Shown: positions 45,855 through 54,337 of the stretch, one piece after another
Position numbering within the stretch: position 1 is the first letter of the stretch
Layout: every line of letters begins with the position of its first letter
Origin: an uncultured Pelagibacteraceae bacterium
GTDB taxonomy: Bacteria > Pseudomonadota > Alphaproteobacteria > Pelagibacterales > Pelagibacteraceae
Assembly: GCA_902629285.1 (NCBI GenBank)
Contig: CACOQN010000004.1
Span: 1-64,000 of the forward strand
DNA length: 64,000 bases
Reading direction: 5' to 3'
Notes under the pieces: generated by a model
The model's input: only the letters and a program-made list of their open reading frames with translations
What the model was told of the DNA's origin: nothing
The model's database searches: none
Made by a program: the position numbers and the translations under genes

Positions 45855-46045
45855 TGCAAGAAGAAAAGTCATTAATGAGAAAAATATTTAGACGAGTTTA
45901 TTGGGAAAACTTATCAACAATATTAATTTTAATTGGAGTTTTCATGTTACTACAACCATTTGCTATGTGGATGTTTACTTATTCATTTATTGTAATTTTA
46001 GTCGGAACCATAGGTTTCGTAATAACTAGCCATTTTCCAGATTAA
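45854..46045 (+). CDS. small two-span membrane protein of the ABC operon
   Basis: 63 aa. A basic N-terminus (LMRKIFRRVYW) is followed by two hydrophobic helices (about 20-36 and 40-57). It shares a base with the permease stop and lies 1 nt before the first ATPase gene, so it is part of the operon. Glycerol-type ABC operons of rhizobia also carry a small membrane protein of unknown role between permease and other genes. Probably a transporter accessory subunit. Confidence 0.65.
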   Translation: MQEEKSLMRKIFRRVYWENLSTILILIGVFMLLQPFAMWMFTYSFIVILVGTIGFVITSHFPD

Positions 46046-46046
46046 T

Positions 46047-47129
46047 ATGTCTCAAATTAAAATAACAAATTTGCAAAAATCATTTGGTGATTTTACTGCA
46101 GTAAAAAATTCTAATTTAACAATTAATGATAAGGAGTTCTTTGTTTTGCTTGGTCCTTCTGGTTGTGGAAAAACTACAACACTTAGAATGATAGCAGGAT
46201 TAGAATTACCTACATCCGGTGAAATATATTTAGGAGAAGAAGAAGTTGGGATGTTAAGAGCATCTGAAAGAGATATTGCTTTTGTTTTTCAATTATTTGC
46301 TCTTTACCCACATATGAATGTAAGGAACAACTTGTCATTTCCACTAAAAATGCAGGGCTATAAAAGAAGTGATATCAAGTTACGAGTTGAAGAAGCAGCT
46401 AAACTTTTAAGAATTGATCATATTTTAAATTCTAATATTTCCTCTCTTTCAGGTGGAGATAGACAACGGGTAGCTTTAGGTAGAGCGCTAGTTAGAAGAC
46501 CAAAAGCATTTTTAATGGATGAACCATTGGGCACTTTAGATGCTGAATTTAGAGAATTAATGTGTCTAGAATTAAAAAAACTTCATTTAGATATAGGAGC
46601 AACTACTGTTTATGTAACACATGATCAATTAGAGGCAATGTCTTTAGCTGATCGAATTGCAGTTATGGATGGTGGTGAAATTTTACAAGCTGATGAGCCT
46701 AATATTATTTACAATAAACCTAAAACAAAATTTGTAGCCTCATTTATAGGATCTCCAGGTATGAACTTTTTTGAGATTGATGAAGGAATTTCAAAAGATC
46801 AATCTTTCGTGAATATCGAGGGTACTAAATTTAATATTCCTAAACAACTTGAGGAATCAAAAGGAAATAAAAATTTCTTTGGTATACGTCCAGAAAACTT
46901 AACTCTTAGTAATAATGAGGGTCTTAAAGGTTCGGTTTATGGAGTGGAGTATTTAGGATCAAGAAAAATAATTACAATTAAAACAAGTTTAGGTGAAATT
47001 AAAGTTAAAACAGATATTTCAGTTAATATTAAATTGAAGGAAAATGTCCAGGTTAAACCTCTAAATAATAATATTATTATTTTTGATGGTGAAACAGATA
47101 AATCTTTGAACAGTGAGTTTATACAATAA
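46047..47129 (+). CDS. ABC sugar importer ATPase (first of two)
   Basis: 360 aa MalK/UgpC type. Walker A GPSGCGKTT, Q-loop FVFQLFALYPHM, signature LSGGDRQRVALGRAL (Asp in place of the usual Gln), Walker B AFLMDEPLGTLD and switch His VTHDQ. The C-terminal OB-type regulatory domain is present (FFGIRPENL). It shares a base with the second ATPase gene. Two unlike ATPases suggest a heterodimeric motor, as in GlpS/GlpT of glycerol importers. Confidence 0.9.
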   Translation: MSQIKITNLQKSFGDFTAVKNSNLTINDKEFFVLLGPSGCGKTTTLRMIAGLELPTSGEIYLGEEEVGMLRASERDIAFVFQLFALYPHMNVRNNLSFPLKMQGYKRSDIKLRVEEAAKLLRIDHILNSNISSLSGGDRQRVALGRALVRRPKAFLMDEPLGTLDAEFRELMCLELKKLHLDIGATTVYVTHDQLEAMSLADRIAVMDGGEILQADEPNIIYNKPKTKFVASFIGSPGMNFFEIDEGISKDQSFVNIEGTKFNIPKQLEESKGNKNFFGIRPENLTLSNNEGLKGSVYGVEYLGSRKIITIKTSLGEIKVKTDISVNIKLKENVQVKPLNNNIIIFDGETDKSLNSEFIQ

Positions 47130-48139
47130 TGGCAAAAGTAGAATTAAAAAAATTATTTAAAACTTATAATCAAAAAATTAAAGCTTTGGAGGACATAAAT
47201 CTTACAATTGAAGATGGTCAATTTTTTGTATTACTAGGTCCATCTGGTGCTGGAAAAACTACAACACTTAGATGTATAGCCGGTTTAGAAAAAATTGATT
47301 CTGGAGATGTATTATTTAATGATGAAAATATAACTCATGATCAACCTGCTTCAAGAGATGTGTCTTTTGTTTTTCAACAATATTCTCTTTATCCTCATTA
47401 CACTGTTTATGAAAATCTTGCTTTTCCTTTGAGGTCACCAATGAGAAAACTTCCTGGGGAAGAAATAAAAAATAAAGTAGAGAAAATTGCTGAAATGCTC
47501 AAAATTACAAATAAATTAAAAAATAAAGCGACTGAACTTTCTGGTGGAGAAATGCAAAGAGTAGCTATAGGTAGAGCTCTTGTTCGTGAACCAAATATTT
47601 ATTTGATGGATGAACCACTTTCTTCATTAGATGCTAAACTTAGAGAGACTCTTCGTGTTGAATTAAAAAATATACAATTAAATCTAAATGCAACTATTCT
47701 ATATGTTACACATGATCAAGCCGAAGCAACAACATTAGCTGATAAAATTGGTGTATTAAAAGAAGGTAAAATAGTTCAAATAGGAACTCCTGAGGACATT
47801 TATGAAAATCCAAATTCTATTTATGTATCTCAAAGATTAGGTTCACCAAAAATAAATATTTTGTCTGGTTCATTGTTTAAACTTGATAACAACATACCAA
47901 AAATTGGACTTAGACCAGAAAATATAGAGTTAGGTAATGGGCCATATGAAGGAAAGGTTATTTCTATAGAAAATTTAGGTTCAGAAACTGTTGTGGCTAT
48001 TAATTTTCAAGACAATGAAATATTAGCTTCAATTCAGGGTAGCTATAAATCTTCAGTTAATGAAAAAATTAATTTTGACATTAATAGAAATAAAGTTTTA
48101 AAATTTGATAACGGAGATCAAAGGATATATGAGCGTTAA
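47129..48139 (+). CDS. ABC sugar importer ATPase (second of two)
   Basis: 336 aa. Walker A GPSGAGKTT, Q-loop FVFQQYSLYPHY, signature LSGGEMQRVAIGRAL, Walker B IYLMDEPLSSLD and switch His VTHDQAEA are all intact, so both ATPases in this operon look catalytically competent. A shortened OB-type C-terminal domain follows (KIGLRPENIEL). Overlaps dhaL by 11 nt. Confidence 0.9.
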   Translation: MAKVELKKLFKTYNQKIKALEDINLTIEDGQFFVLLGPSGAGKTTTLRCIAGLEKIDSGDVLFNDENITHDQPASRDVSFVFQQYSLYPHYTVYENLAFPLRSPMRKLPGEEIKNKVEKIAEMLKITNKLKNKATELSGGEMQRVAIGRALVREPNIYLMDEPLSSLDAKLRETLRVELKNIQLNLNATILYVTHDQAEATTLADKIGVLKEGKIVQIGTPEDIYENPNSIYVSQRLGSPKINILSGSLFKLDNNIPKIGLRPENIELGNGPYEGKVISIENLGSETVVAINFQDNEILASIQGSYKSSVNEKINFDINRNKVLKFDNGDQRIYER

Positions 48140-48758
48140 TTTTTTAATTTCTCAGGCAAAAAATATTCAAATAGTCATTGATGAAAATGCTTCAGAAATT
48201 GAGGCACTAGATCAAAATATTGGAGATGGAGATCATATATTTAATGTGCAAAGAGGTCTTAAATTAGTTGTTGAACTTGAAAAAGACATTAAGAACCTGC
48301 CTTTGCAAAAAAGTTTAAATATGATTGCTATGAAAGTCTTGTCAGGCATTGGTGGCTCCTCAGGAGCTTTATTTGGAACTTTCTTTATGTCTATGGCTAA
48401 AACACCAGATCTAGATAAAAATGTAAATTTTAGCAAAGCATGTGAAATGATTATCACAGGAATTAATGCAATGAAGGAAAGAGGGAAAGCTGATGTTGGT
48501 GAAAAAACAATGATGGATGTCTTAATTCCAGTATCAGAAAAACTTAATGAACTAAAAAGTGGCAATAAAGATATGAAAGAAGGATTAAGTGAGATAATAA
48601 AAATTGCAGAAGAGAGAATGCTAGCTACAAAAGACATGCTTGCTACTAAAGGTAGAGCTTCGTTTTTAGGAGAACGCGCAAAAGGTCATATAGATCCAGG
48701 GGCCCGTTCTTCACAACTTATAATTGACACGATATGTAAATCAGTAATAAATCAATAG
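48129..48758 (+). CDS. dhaL: dihydroxyacetone kinase subunit DhaL
   Basis: 209 aa from ATG 48129, which has AAAGGA 5 nt upstream; the track's 48105 start lies deeper in the ATPase gene. The ADP/Mg site is NIGDGDHIFNVQRG, and GGSSGALFGTFF and DVGEKTMMDVL follow, all DhaL motifs. It is the nucleotide-binding half that phosphorylates the ketose bound to DhaK. No DhaM/PTS subunit is nearby, so direct use of ATP is implied. 8 nt separate it from dhaK. Confidence 0.9.
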   Translation: MSVNFLISQAKNIQIVIDENASEIEALDQNIGDGDHIFNVQRGLKLVVELEKDIKNLPLQKSLNMIAMKVLSGIGGSSGALFGTFFMSMAKTPDLDKNVNFSKACEMIITGINAMKERGKADVGEKTMMDVLIPVSEKLNELKSGNKDMKEGLSEIIKIAEERMLATKDMLATKGRASFLGERAKGHIDPGARSSQLIIDTICKSVINQ

Positions 48759-48766
48759 GAGGAAAA

Positions 48767-49759
48767 ATGAAAAAATTTATAAATAATGTTGATGATTTTT
48801 TAAAAGAAAGTCTTAATGGATTTGGCAAAGCGCATGCTGATATAATCAAAGTAAATTTTGAACCAAATTTTATTTCTAGAAAATCAAAAACTAAAGAAGG
48901 AAAAGTATCTTTAATTTCGGGTGGAGGAAGTGGACATGAACCGATGCACGGTGGTTTTGTTGGACATGGTATGCTGGATGCGGCATGTCCAGGTTTTGTT
49001 TTTTCAGCACCTACTCCAGATCAAATGCAAGCAGCAGCTGAACATGTTGATAGTGGTGCAGGTGTTTTATTTATAGTTAAAAATTACTCTGGAGATATTA
49101 TGAATTTTCAAATGGGTGCAGAAATGTATTCAGGTAAAAATGATAGTATCATTACTAACGACGATGTGGCTGTTGAAGACTCTACGTTTACAACAGGTAG
49201 AAGAGGTGTAGCTGCAACAGTTTTAGTTGAAAAGATTGTTGGATCACTTGCTGAGAATGGTGGTTCGTTAGAAGAATGTAAAAAACTTGGTGAAAAAGTA
49301 AACAAAAACTCTGGAACTATGGGGGTAGCTTTTACCAGTTGCACAGTTCCTGCTGCAGGCAAACCAACTTTTGATATTGGAAATGATGAAATGGAATTTG
49401 GAGTAGGTATACATGGTGAACCAGGAAGAAAGCGAGAGAAAATTCAATCTTCAAAAACAATAGTAAATAATATGTTGGAAGCCATACTTGACGATTTAAA
49501 GCCACAAAAAAATGAAAAGACACTCCTTTTTGTAAATGGTATGGGTGGAACTCCTCTTACTGAATTATATTTAGTGTATGATAATGCTTGTGAAATTTTA
49601 AAATCAAAAGGAATTGAAATTACAAAAAGTTTAGTTGGTAATTATTGTACATCTCTTGAAATGCAAGGAGCATCAATAACACTCCTAAAATGTGATGAGG
49701 AAATTTTAAAAAATTGGGATGCGCCTGTACATACAGCTGCGATGAGATGGGGAATGTAA
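48767..49759 (+). CDS. dhaK: dihydroxyacetone kinase subunit DhaK
   Basis: 330 aa. GGGSGHEPMHGGFVGHGML, PTPDQM and the His in GIHGEPGR, which binds the substrate carbonyl covalently as a hemiaminal, are all present. With DhaL it phosphorylates dihydroxyacetone to DHAP, or a related ketose such as erythrulose. AGGAGG lies before the ATG. The operon ends here; a short A+T hairpin overlaps the stop. Confidence 0.92.
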   Translation: MKKFINNVDDFLKESLNGFGKAHADIIKVNFEPNFISRKSKTKEGKVSLISGGGSGHEPMHGGFVGHGMLDAACPGFVFSAPTPDQMQAAAEHVDSGAGVLFIVKNYSGDIMNFQMGAEMYSGKNDSIITNDDVAVEDSTFTTGRRGVAATVLVEKIVGSLAENGGSLEECKKLGEKVNKNSGTMGVAFTSCTVPAAGKPTFDIGNDEMEFGVGIHGEPGRKREKIQSSKTIVNNMLEAILDDLKPQKNEKTLLFVNGMGGTPLTELYLVYDNACEILKSKGIEITKSLVGNYCTSLEMQGASITLLKCDEEILKNWDAPVHTAAMRWGM

Positions 49760-49814
49760 ATGTTAATTTACATTTTTAATTTATATTCGTATTAAAAAGT
49801 CCTTTAACAAAAAT

Positions 49815-50780
49815 ATGAGTAATAAAAAAAAAATTTTAATTATTCAACCTATTCATCATGCTGGGATAGATTTATTAGAAAAAAATTCAAATTATGAATT
49901 TGAGATTATAAAAAATACAGAAATCAACTTTCTTAAATCTAAAATAAAAGATTGTGACGGTGTTACAATTAGAACATCTAAACTTTCTGGAGATATAATC
50001 CATGCTGCTAGCAAACTAAAAATTATTTCAAGACACGGAGTTGGCTACGACAATATTGACCTCAAAAGTTCAAAGGAAAAGAATATTACTCTAGCAATTA
50101 CAGCCACAGCAAATGCTGTCGCCGTTGCTGAGCATGTAATGTTTATGTTGCTCAGCATATCAAAAGGCAAAAATATGTATGACAATACAGTTAAAGAAGG
50201 AAATTTTGATGACAGAAATAAACTTCCAAAAACAATAGAAATTTGGAATAAAAATATTTTAATTGCTGGTTTTGGTAGAATTGGACAGGCATTAATAAAA
50301 AGGTGTCTTGGTTTTGAGATGAAAGTTTTTGTTTATGACCCCTTTGTATCAAAAGAGGTCATTGAAAAATTTGGTGGTATTAAAATTGATAATATTAATG
50401 AAGTTTGTAAAAATATTGATGCAATCTCACTTCATGTTCCTTTAAATGAAAATACTAAAAATTTAATTAATTATGAATTACTTAAAACTATGAAAAAAAA
50501 CTGTATCATAATCAATGCCGCAAGAGGTGGTATTATAAATGAAATTGATTTAGATAGAGCTTTAAATGAAGATTTAATATTTGGTGCAGGTTTGGATGTA
50601 TTTGAGGTTGAACCACCTAATTTAGAAAATCCATTACTTAAGAATAATAAAGTATTTCTAAGCCCCCATACAGCAGCTTTTACGGAAGAATGTATGACTA
50701 GAATGGGCATAGAGACTGTACAAAATATTATTGATTTTTTTGATGGAAAGTTAGAAGAATCAAAAAAAATAAAGTTATAA
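49815..50780 (+). CDS. D-2-hydroxyacid dehydrogenase (phosphoglycerate-dehydrogenase-like)
   Basis: 321 aa. NAD loop GFGRIGQALI, catalytic Arg in NAARGGII, Glu in FEVEPP and His in LSPHTAAFT. It resembles the catalytic part of SerA without the ACT domain and also hydroxypyruvate/glyoxylate reductases. It follows dhaK by 55 nt and precedes a pilin-like gene by 1 nt. In this context, oxidation or reduction of a C3/C4 hydroxyacid is plausible. Confidence 0.87.
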   Translation: MSNKKKILIIQPIHHAGIDLLEKNSNYEFEIIKNTEINFLKSKIKDCDGVTIRTSKLSGDIIHAASKLKIISRHGVGYDNIDLKSSKEKNITLAITATANAVAVAEHVMFMLLSISKGKNMYDNTVKEGNFDDRNKLPKTIEIWNKNILIAGFGRIGQALIKRCLGFEMKVFVYDPFVSKEVIEKFGGIKIDNINEVCKNIDAISLHVPLNENTKNLINYELLKTMKKNCIIINAARGGIINEIDLDRALNEDLIFGAGLDVFEVEPPNLENPLLKNNKVFLSPHTAAFTEECMTRMGIETVQNIIDFFDGKLEESKKIKL

Positions 50781-50781
50781 T

Positions 50782-51282
50782 ATGAGAATAAGTTTTAAAA
50801 ATTTTGGATTTCTAGAGCTACTAGTTATTAGTTCTGCAATTTTTGTTGTTGGTATGTTAATTTGGACAGCTAGTACGAGACCTGCAGTTGAAGCTAAAGC
50901 AAATTTAGTAAAAGAAAATCATAACAAAGTAGTAGATTTAATAAATAATGAAATAAATAATTGTGGAAATAATGAAGAAGGAAAGTTTACAGTTTGGGGA
51001 GATGCTTGTAATGAAGAGTGGATTGCAGAAAAAGTAGTAAATTATATTAATAATAATCTTAAAATTGAAAACCCATTTTCAAATGATAATACAGTAAAAA
51101 CTGATCCAGATCCAAGAATTAAGGCTGAAGGTAAAGCTGGTCAAGCTGTTGAGATGGGAGTAATATTTGTAATGTCATCAAACTTCTTACCTGAACCGGG
51201 ATCAGAATGGATAGTTGGTACTTGTTTTAAATCACCATGTGTTGCTGCTGGGAATAACGAGTTAACTTCAATTTATAGATAA
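50782..51282 (+). CDS. membrane-anchored protein with pilin-like N-terminus
   Basis: 166 aa. The N-terminus (KNFGFLELLVISSAIFVVGML) resembles a type IV prepilin helix, but the conserved Glu is at +3 instead of +5 after the Gly. A soluble part follows with two cysteine pairs (NNCGNN/DACNEE and GTCFKSPC). No pilus genes are nearby. It may be a degenerate pseudopilin or simply a signal-anchored periplasmic protein. It starts 1 nt after the dehydrogenase stop and ends beside convergent iolE. Confidence 0.5.
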   Translation: MRISFKNFGFLELLVISSAIFVVGMLIWTASTRPAVEAKANLVKENHNKVVDLINNEINNCGNNEEGKFTVWGDACNEEWIAEKVVNYINNNLKIENPFSNDNTVKTDPDPRIKAEGKAGQAVEMGVIFVMSSNFLPEPGSEWIVGTCFKSPCVAAGNNELTSIYR

Positions 51283-52185
51283 CTATTCTTTAAAAACTTC
51301 TATGCCACTACTTTTTAAAGTTTGTGTTAAATATTGATATCCAATTTTTGCGTATTCAAATGGATTAGCTTTTGCTGGATCTTGTTCAGCTTCAACTACG
51401 AGCCATCCAGAATAATCTTTTTCTTTTAAAACATCGAAAATAGGTTTGTAATCTATGCATCCATCTCCAGGTACGGTAAAGGCACCCTCTAAAAATGCAT
51501 CTCTAAAACTTAAATCTTCTTTTAAAGTCTTTTCTAAAACATGTTCTCTTATATCTTTACAATGAACATGAATAATTCTTTTATAAAAATTTTTTAATAT
51601 ATTTAGGGAATTACCTTGTGCAAAAAGCATGTGACCAGTATCTAAGGTAAGTTTTACACTATCATGTGTATTTTCTAATAACCTAATAGTATCTTCTTCC
51701 GTCTCAATTACAGTTCCCATGTGATGATGATACGCAAGTGGCATTTCTTCATCCTCTAAATATTTTCCTATTTCTGATATTTTACTGTAAAATTTTTTTG
51801 CTTCTTCTGACTCCATTCTTGGTCTACTAGATAATTTTTTATTCGGATTGCCTTGAATAGAGTCAGAAACTTCAGCAAAGACCATACAAGGTGAATTACA
51901 GTTTTTAAATAGTTTCAATTGTTCTTGAATGTTATTTTTTTCTTCACTTACAGAATTTCTTCTTAAGTTTGCTGCATACCAGCCAGAGCAAAGATTAAGT
52001 TTAAATTGTTTTAATTTAGGTATTAAATCTTCTGACTTTTTTGGAAATTTTCCTCCAGCTTCAACACCAATATATCCTGCCTGACTTGCTTCTGATAAAC
52101 ATTGTTCAAGAGATGTATCGCCTCCCAATTCAGGCATATCATCATTGCTCCATGCGATAGGAGAAATACCTAATTTTACTGACAT
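51283..52185 (-). CDS. iolE: inosose dehydratase IolE
   Basis: 300 aa. Start LGISPIAWSNDDMPELGGD is diagnostic for IolE. Metal ligands fall in AYHHHMGT, LDTGHM, HVHCKDI and VVEAEQDP of the TIM barrel. It dehydrates 2-keto-myo-inositol (scyllo-inosose) to the trihydroxycyclohexane-dione, the substrate of IolD, which is also in the window. Divergent from iolG with 29 nt between the starts. Confidence 0.93.
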   Translation of the reverse strand: MSVKLGISPIAWSNDDMPELGGDTSLEQCLSEASQAGYIGVEAGGKFPKKSEDLIPKLKQFKLNLCSGWYAANLRRNSVSEEKNNIQEQLKLFKNCNSPCMVFAEVSDSIQGNPNKKLSSRPRMESEEAKKFYSKISEIGKYLEDEEMPLAYHHHMGTVIETEEDTIRLLENTHDSVKLTLDTGHMLFAQGNSLNILKNFYKRIIHVHCKDIREHVLEKTLKEDLSFRDAFLEGAFTVPGDGCIDYKPIFDVLKEKDYSGWLVVEAEQDPAKANPFEYAKIGYQYLTQTLKSSGIEVFKE

Positions 52186-52214
52186 ATTTTAGTCTTATAT
52201 ATATAAGTAAACTA

Positions 52215-53216
52215 ATGAAAAATGTAGCATTAATTGGACTTGGGAGAATTGGTCAAATGCATGGGGAGAATATAGTTTCTCATAAAAGTTTTAGGCTAAA
52301 ATATGTTTTTGATTTAAATAATAAATTAAATAATAAATTTTCTAAAAAATTTAAAGCTACTAAAATTAGTAATCCCTCTATTGCATTTAAGGATAAAAAT
52401 ATTGATATTATATTTATTGCGTCAAGCACACCGACACATACCAAATTAATTGAGGAAGCTGCCAAATATAAAAAAGTAATTTTTTGTGAAAAACCTTTAG
52501 ATTTAAATATTGATAAAGTTAACAAATGTCTTCGAAAAATTAAAAAACTAAATCCAAAAATACAGTTAGGATTTAACAGAAGATATGACCCTGGTCATAG
52601 CTCTTTAAAAAAAGAACTTCAAAAAGGAAAAATAGGAACACTAGAAAAAATTATAATTACCAGCAGAGATCCTGCGCCTCCTTCTTTAAATTATTTAAAA
52701 GTTTCTGGAGGCATTTTTAAAGACATGATGATACATGACTTTGATTTAGTAAGATTTTATTTAGAAAAAGATGAGGTAGACTCAATTTTTTCAACAGGAA
52801 GTAATATTTCTAATAGAAAATTTGATAAAATAAAAGACTACGAACTTGCCTCTTGTATTTTAAGATCAAAAAAAGGTGTTCAATGTATAATTACAAATTC
52901 TAGACATTGTAGTTTTGGGTATGATCAGAGGGTAGAATTATTTGGATCTAAAGGAATGTTAATATCTGGAAATAAAAAAGAAAACGAGACAGAAACATTC
53001 ACTAAAAACAATACTTTTCAAAAAAAACCTCTTCTTAATTTTTTTATTGATAGATATGTTGATGCTTACAAGCTTCAGCTTAATGAGTTGGCCAGATACA
53101 CATTAAAGAAATACAAACCTATATCTAGTTTTGAGGATGGAAGAAGAGCTCTTATAATTGCTAATGCTGCAGCAAATTCTTTGAAACAAAAAAAACAAAT
53201 TAAAATAAAATTTTAA
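52215..53216 (+). CDS. iolG: inositol 2-dehydrogenase IolG-like
   Basis: 333 aa. GLGRIGQMHGENI cofactor loop, EKPLDLN with catalytic Lys, then GGIFKDMMIHDFDLVRFYL, which carries the Asp/His pair of inositol dehydrogenases. It oxidises myo-inositol to scyllo-inosose. It pairs with divergent iolE and the sugar ABC importer downstream (132-nt gap). Confidence 0.88.
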   Translation: MKNVALIGLGRIGQMHGENIVSHKSFRLKYVFDLNNKLNNKFSKKFKATKISNPSIAFKDKNIDIIFIASSTPTHTKLIEEAAKYKKVIFCEKPLDLNIDKVNKCLRKIKKLNPKIQLGFNRRYDPGHSSLKKELQKGKIGTLEKIIITSRDPAPPSLNYLKVSGGIFKDMMIHDFDLVRFYLEKDEVDSIFSTGSNISNRKFDKIKDYELASCILRSKKGVQCIITNSRHCSFGYDQRVELFGSKGMLISGNKKENETETFTKNNTFQKKPLLNFFIDRYVDAYKLQLNELARYTLKKYKPISSFEDGRRALIIANAAANSLKQKKQIKIKF

Positions 53217-53218
53217 AT

Positions 53219-53272
53219 ACAACTTAAAATTGTAAATTTATTTTCAAAAACTTTTTTAAATTTTTAAGTTGT
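53219..53272 (+). repeat. long inverted repeat after iolG
   Basis: ACAACTTAAAA and TTTTTAAGTTGT arms enclose about 31 nt of A+T-rich sequence directly after the iolG stop. It may terminate iolG transcription or form part of the promoter region of the next gene. Confidence 0.35.
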
Positions 53273-53348
53273 CTTCTTTACATTCTGCTTTTTTATATGT
53301 TAACTTTTCAACTTTAAAAGTAAACTTTTAATAACAAGAAGGGAAATA

Positions 53349-54272
53349 ATGAAAACATTATACAAATCATTATTAGCTTTTGTTGCTTGGGTTATGCTTT
53401 CAGTGTCTGCTTTTGCAGTAGACGTGATTGTTGTATCGCACGGACAAGCTAATGACCCGTTTTGGTCTGTTGCTAAGAACGGTGTAGATAAAGGATGTGC
53501 TGATATGGGAATATCTTGCAAGTACACTGCACCTGGTACTTTCGATATGGTTGAAATGGCTAAATTAATTGACAACGCAGTTTCACAAAAACCAAAAGGT
53601 ATTGTGATTACTCTTCCAGATGCTGCTGCTTTAGGAAAATCAGTTAAAGCTGCAATTGCAGCTGGAATTCCAGTAATTTCAATGAACTCTGGTTCAGATG
53701 ACTTTGCATCACTAGGTATCAGTGCTCACGTTGGACAAACTGAGTTTGAAGCTGGTGTCGGTGGCGGACAAAAAATGAAAGCTGCTGGTGGAAAAAAAGC
53801 ACTATGCGTTAACCACGAAGTTGGAAACGTTGCGCTAGACAGAAGATGTGCAGGATTCAAAAAAGGTTTTGGCGGATCAGTAGACATCTTAGGAACTTCT
53901 AATGACCCAACAGAAATTCAAAAAGCTGTTGCTGCTAAATTAGGTGGTGGATATGACACTATCCTTACTTTAGGTGCTGGTCTTGCAGGTGAAGCTGCTC
54001 TTAAAGCTTTGGAAGCTGCAGGAAAAGTTGGTAAAGTTAGACTTGGTACATTTGATATGTCACCAGGAATGTTAAAAGCTGCTGCTGCAGGTAAAGTAGA
54101 GTTTTTAATTGACCAACAACAATATCTACAAGGATACTTGCCAATCGCAATTTTTGGTCAGTATATGAGATATGGAACTATGCCAGCTGGTGTAGTTATG
54201 ACTGGCCCTGGTTTCGTAACTCCAGATAATGCTGCTAAAGTTATTAAATGGGCAGCTCAAGGTTATAGATAA
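53349..54272 (+). CDS. sugar ABC solute-binding protein (inositol/ribose type)
   Basis: 307 aa with a signal peptide (cleavage after SAFA). Periplasmic-binding-protein type 1 fold: VVSHGQANDPFWSVAKNGV at the start, then two Rossmann-like lobes. It is likely an inositol-binding protein judging by adjacent iolG/iolE, though FrcB-like binding of fructose or ribose is an alternative. AGAAGGGAA Shine-Dalgarno precedes the ATG. A strong hairpin follows the gene. Confidence 0.87.
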   Translation: MKTLYKSLLAFVAWVMLSVSAFAVDVIVVSHGQANDPFWSVAKNGVDKGCADMGISCKYTAPGTFDMVEMAKLIDNAVSQKPKGIVITLPDAAALGKSVKAAIAAGIPVISMNSGSDDFASLGISAHVGQTEFEAGVGGGQKMKAAGGKKALCVNHEVGNVALDRRCAGFKKGFGGSVDILGTSNDPTEIQKAVAAKLGGGYDTILTLGAGLAGEAALKALEAAGKVGKVRLGTFDMSPGMLKAAAAGKVEFLIDQQQYLQGYLPIAIFGQYMRYGTMPAGVVMTGPGFVTPDNAAKVIKWAAQGYR

Positions 54273-54281
54273 AAATACTTT

Positions 54282-54320
54282 AAAAAGGCCTAACTAATTT
54301 TTTAGTTAGGCCTTTTTTTA
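54282..54320 (+). terminator. terminator hairpin between binding protein and permease
   Basis: A 16-bp perfect stem AAAAAGGCCTAACTAA / TTAGTTAGGCCTTTTT with a TTTT loop and T-run, 9 nt after the binding-protein stop and 18 nt before the permease ATG. Confidence 0.88.
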
Positions 54321-54337
54321 ATAAAATTCAAATCTGT

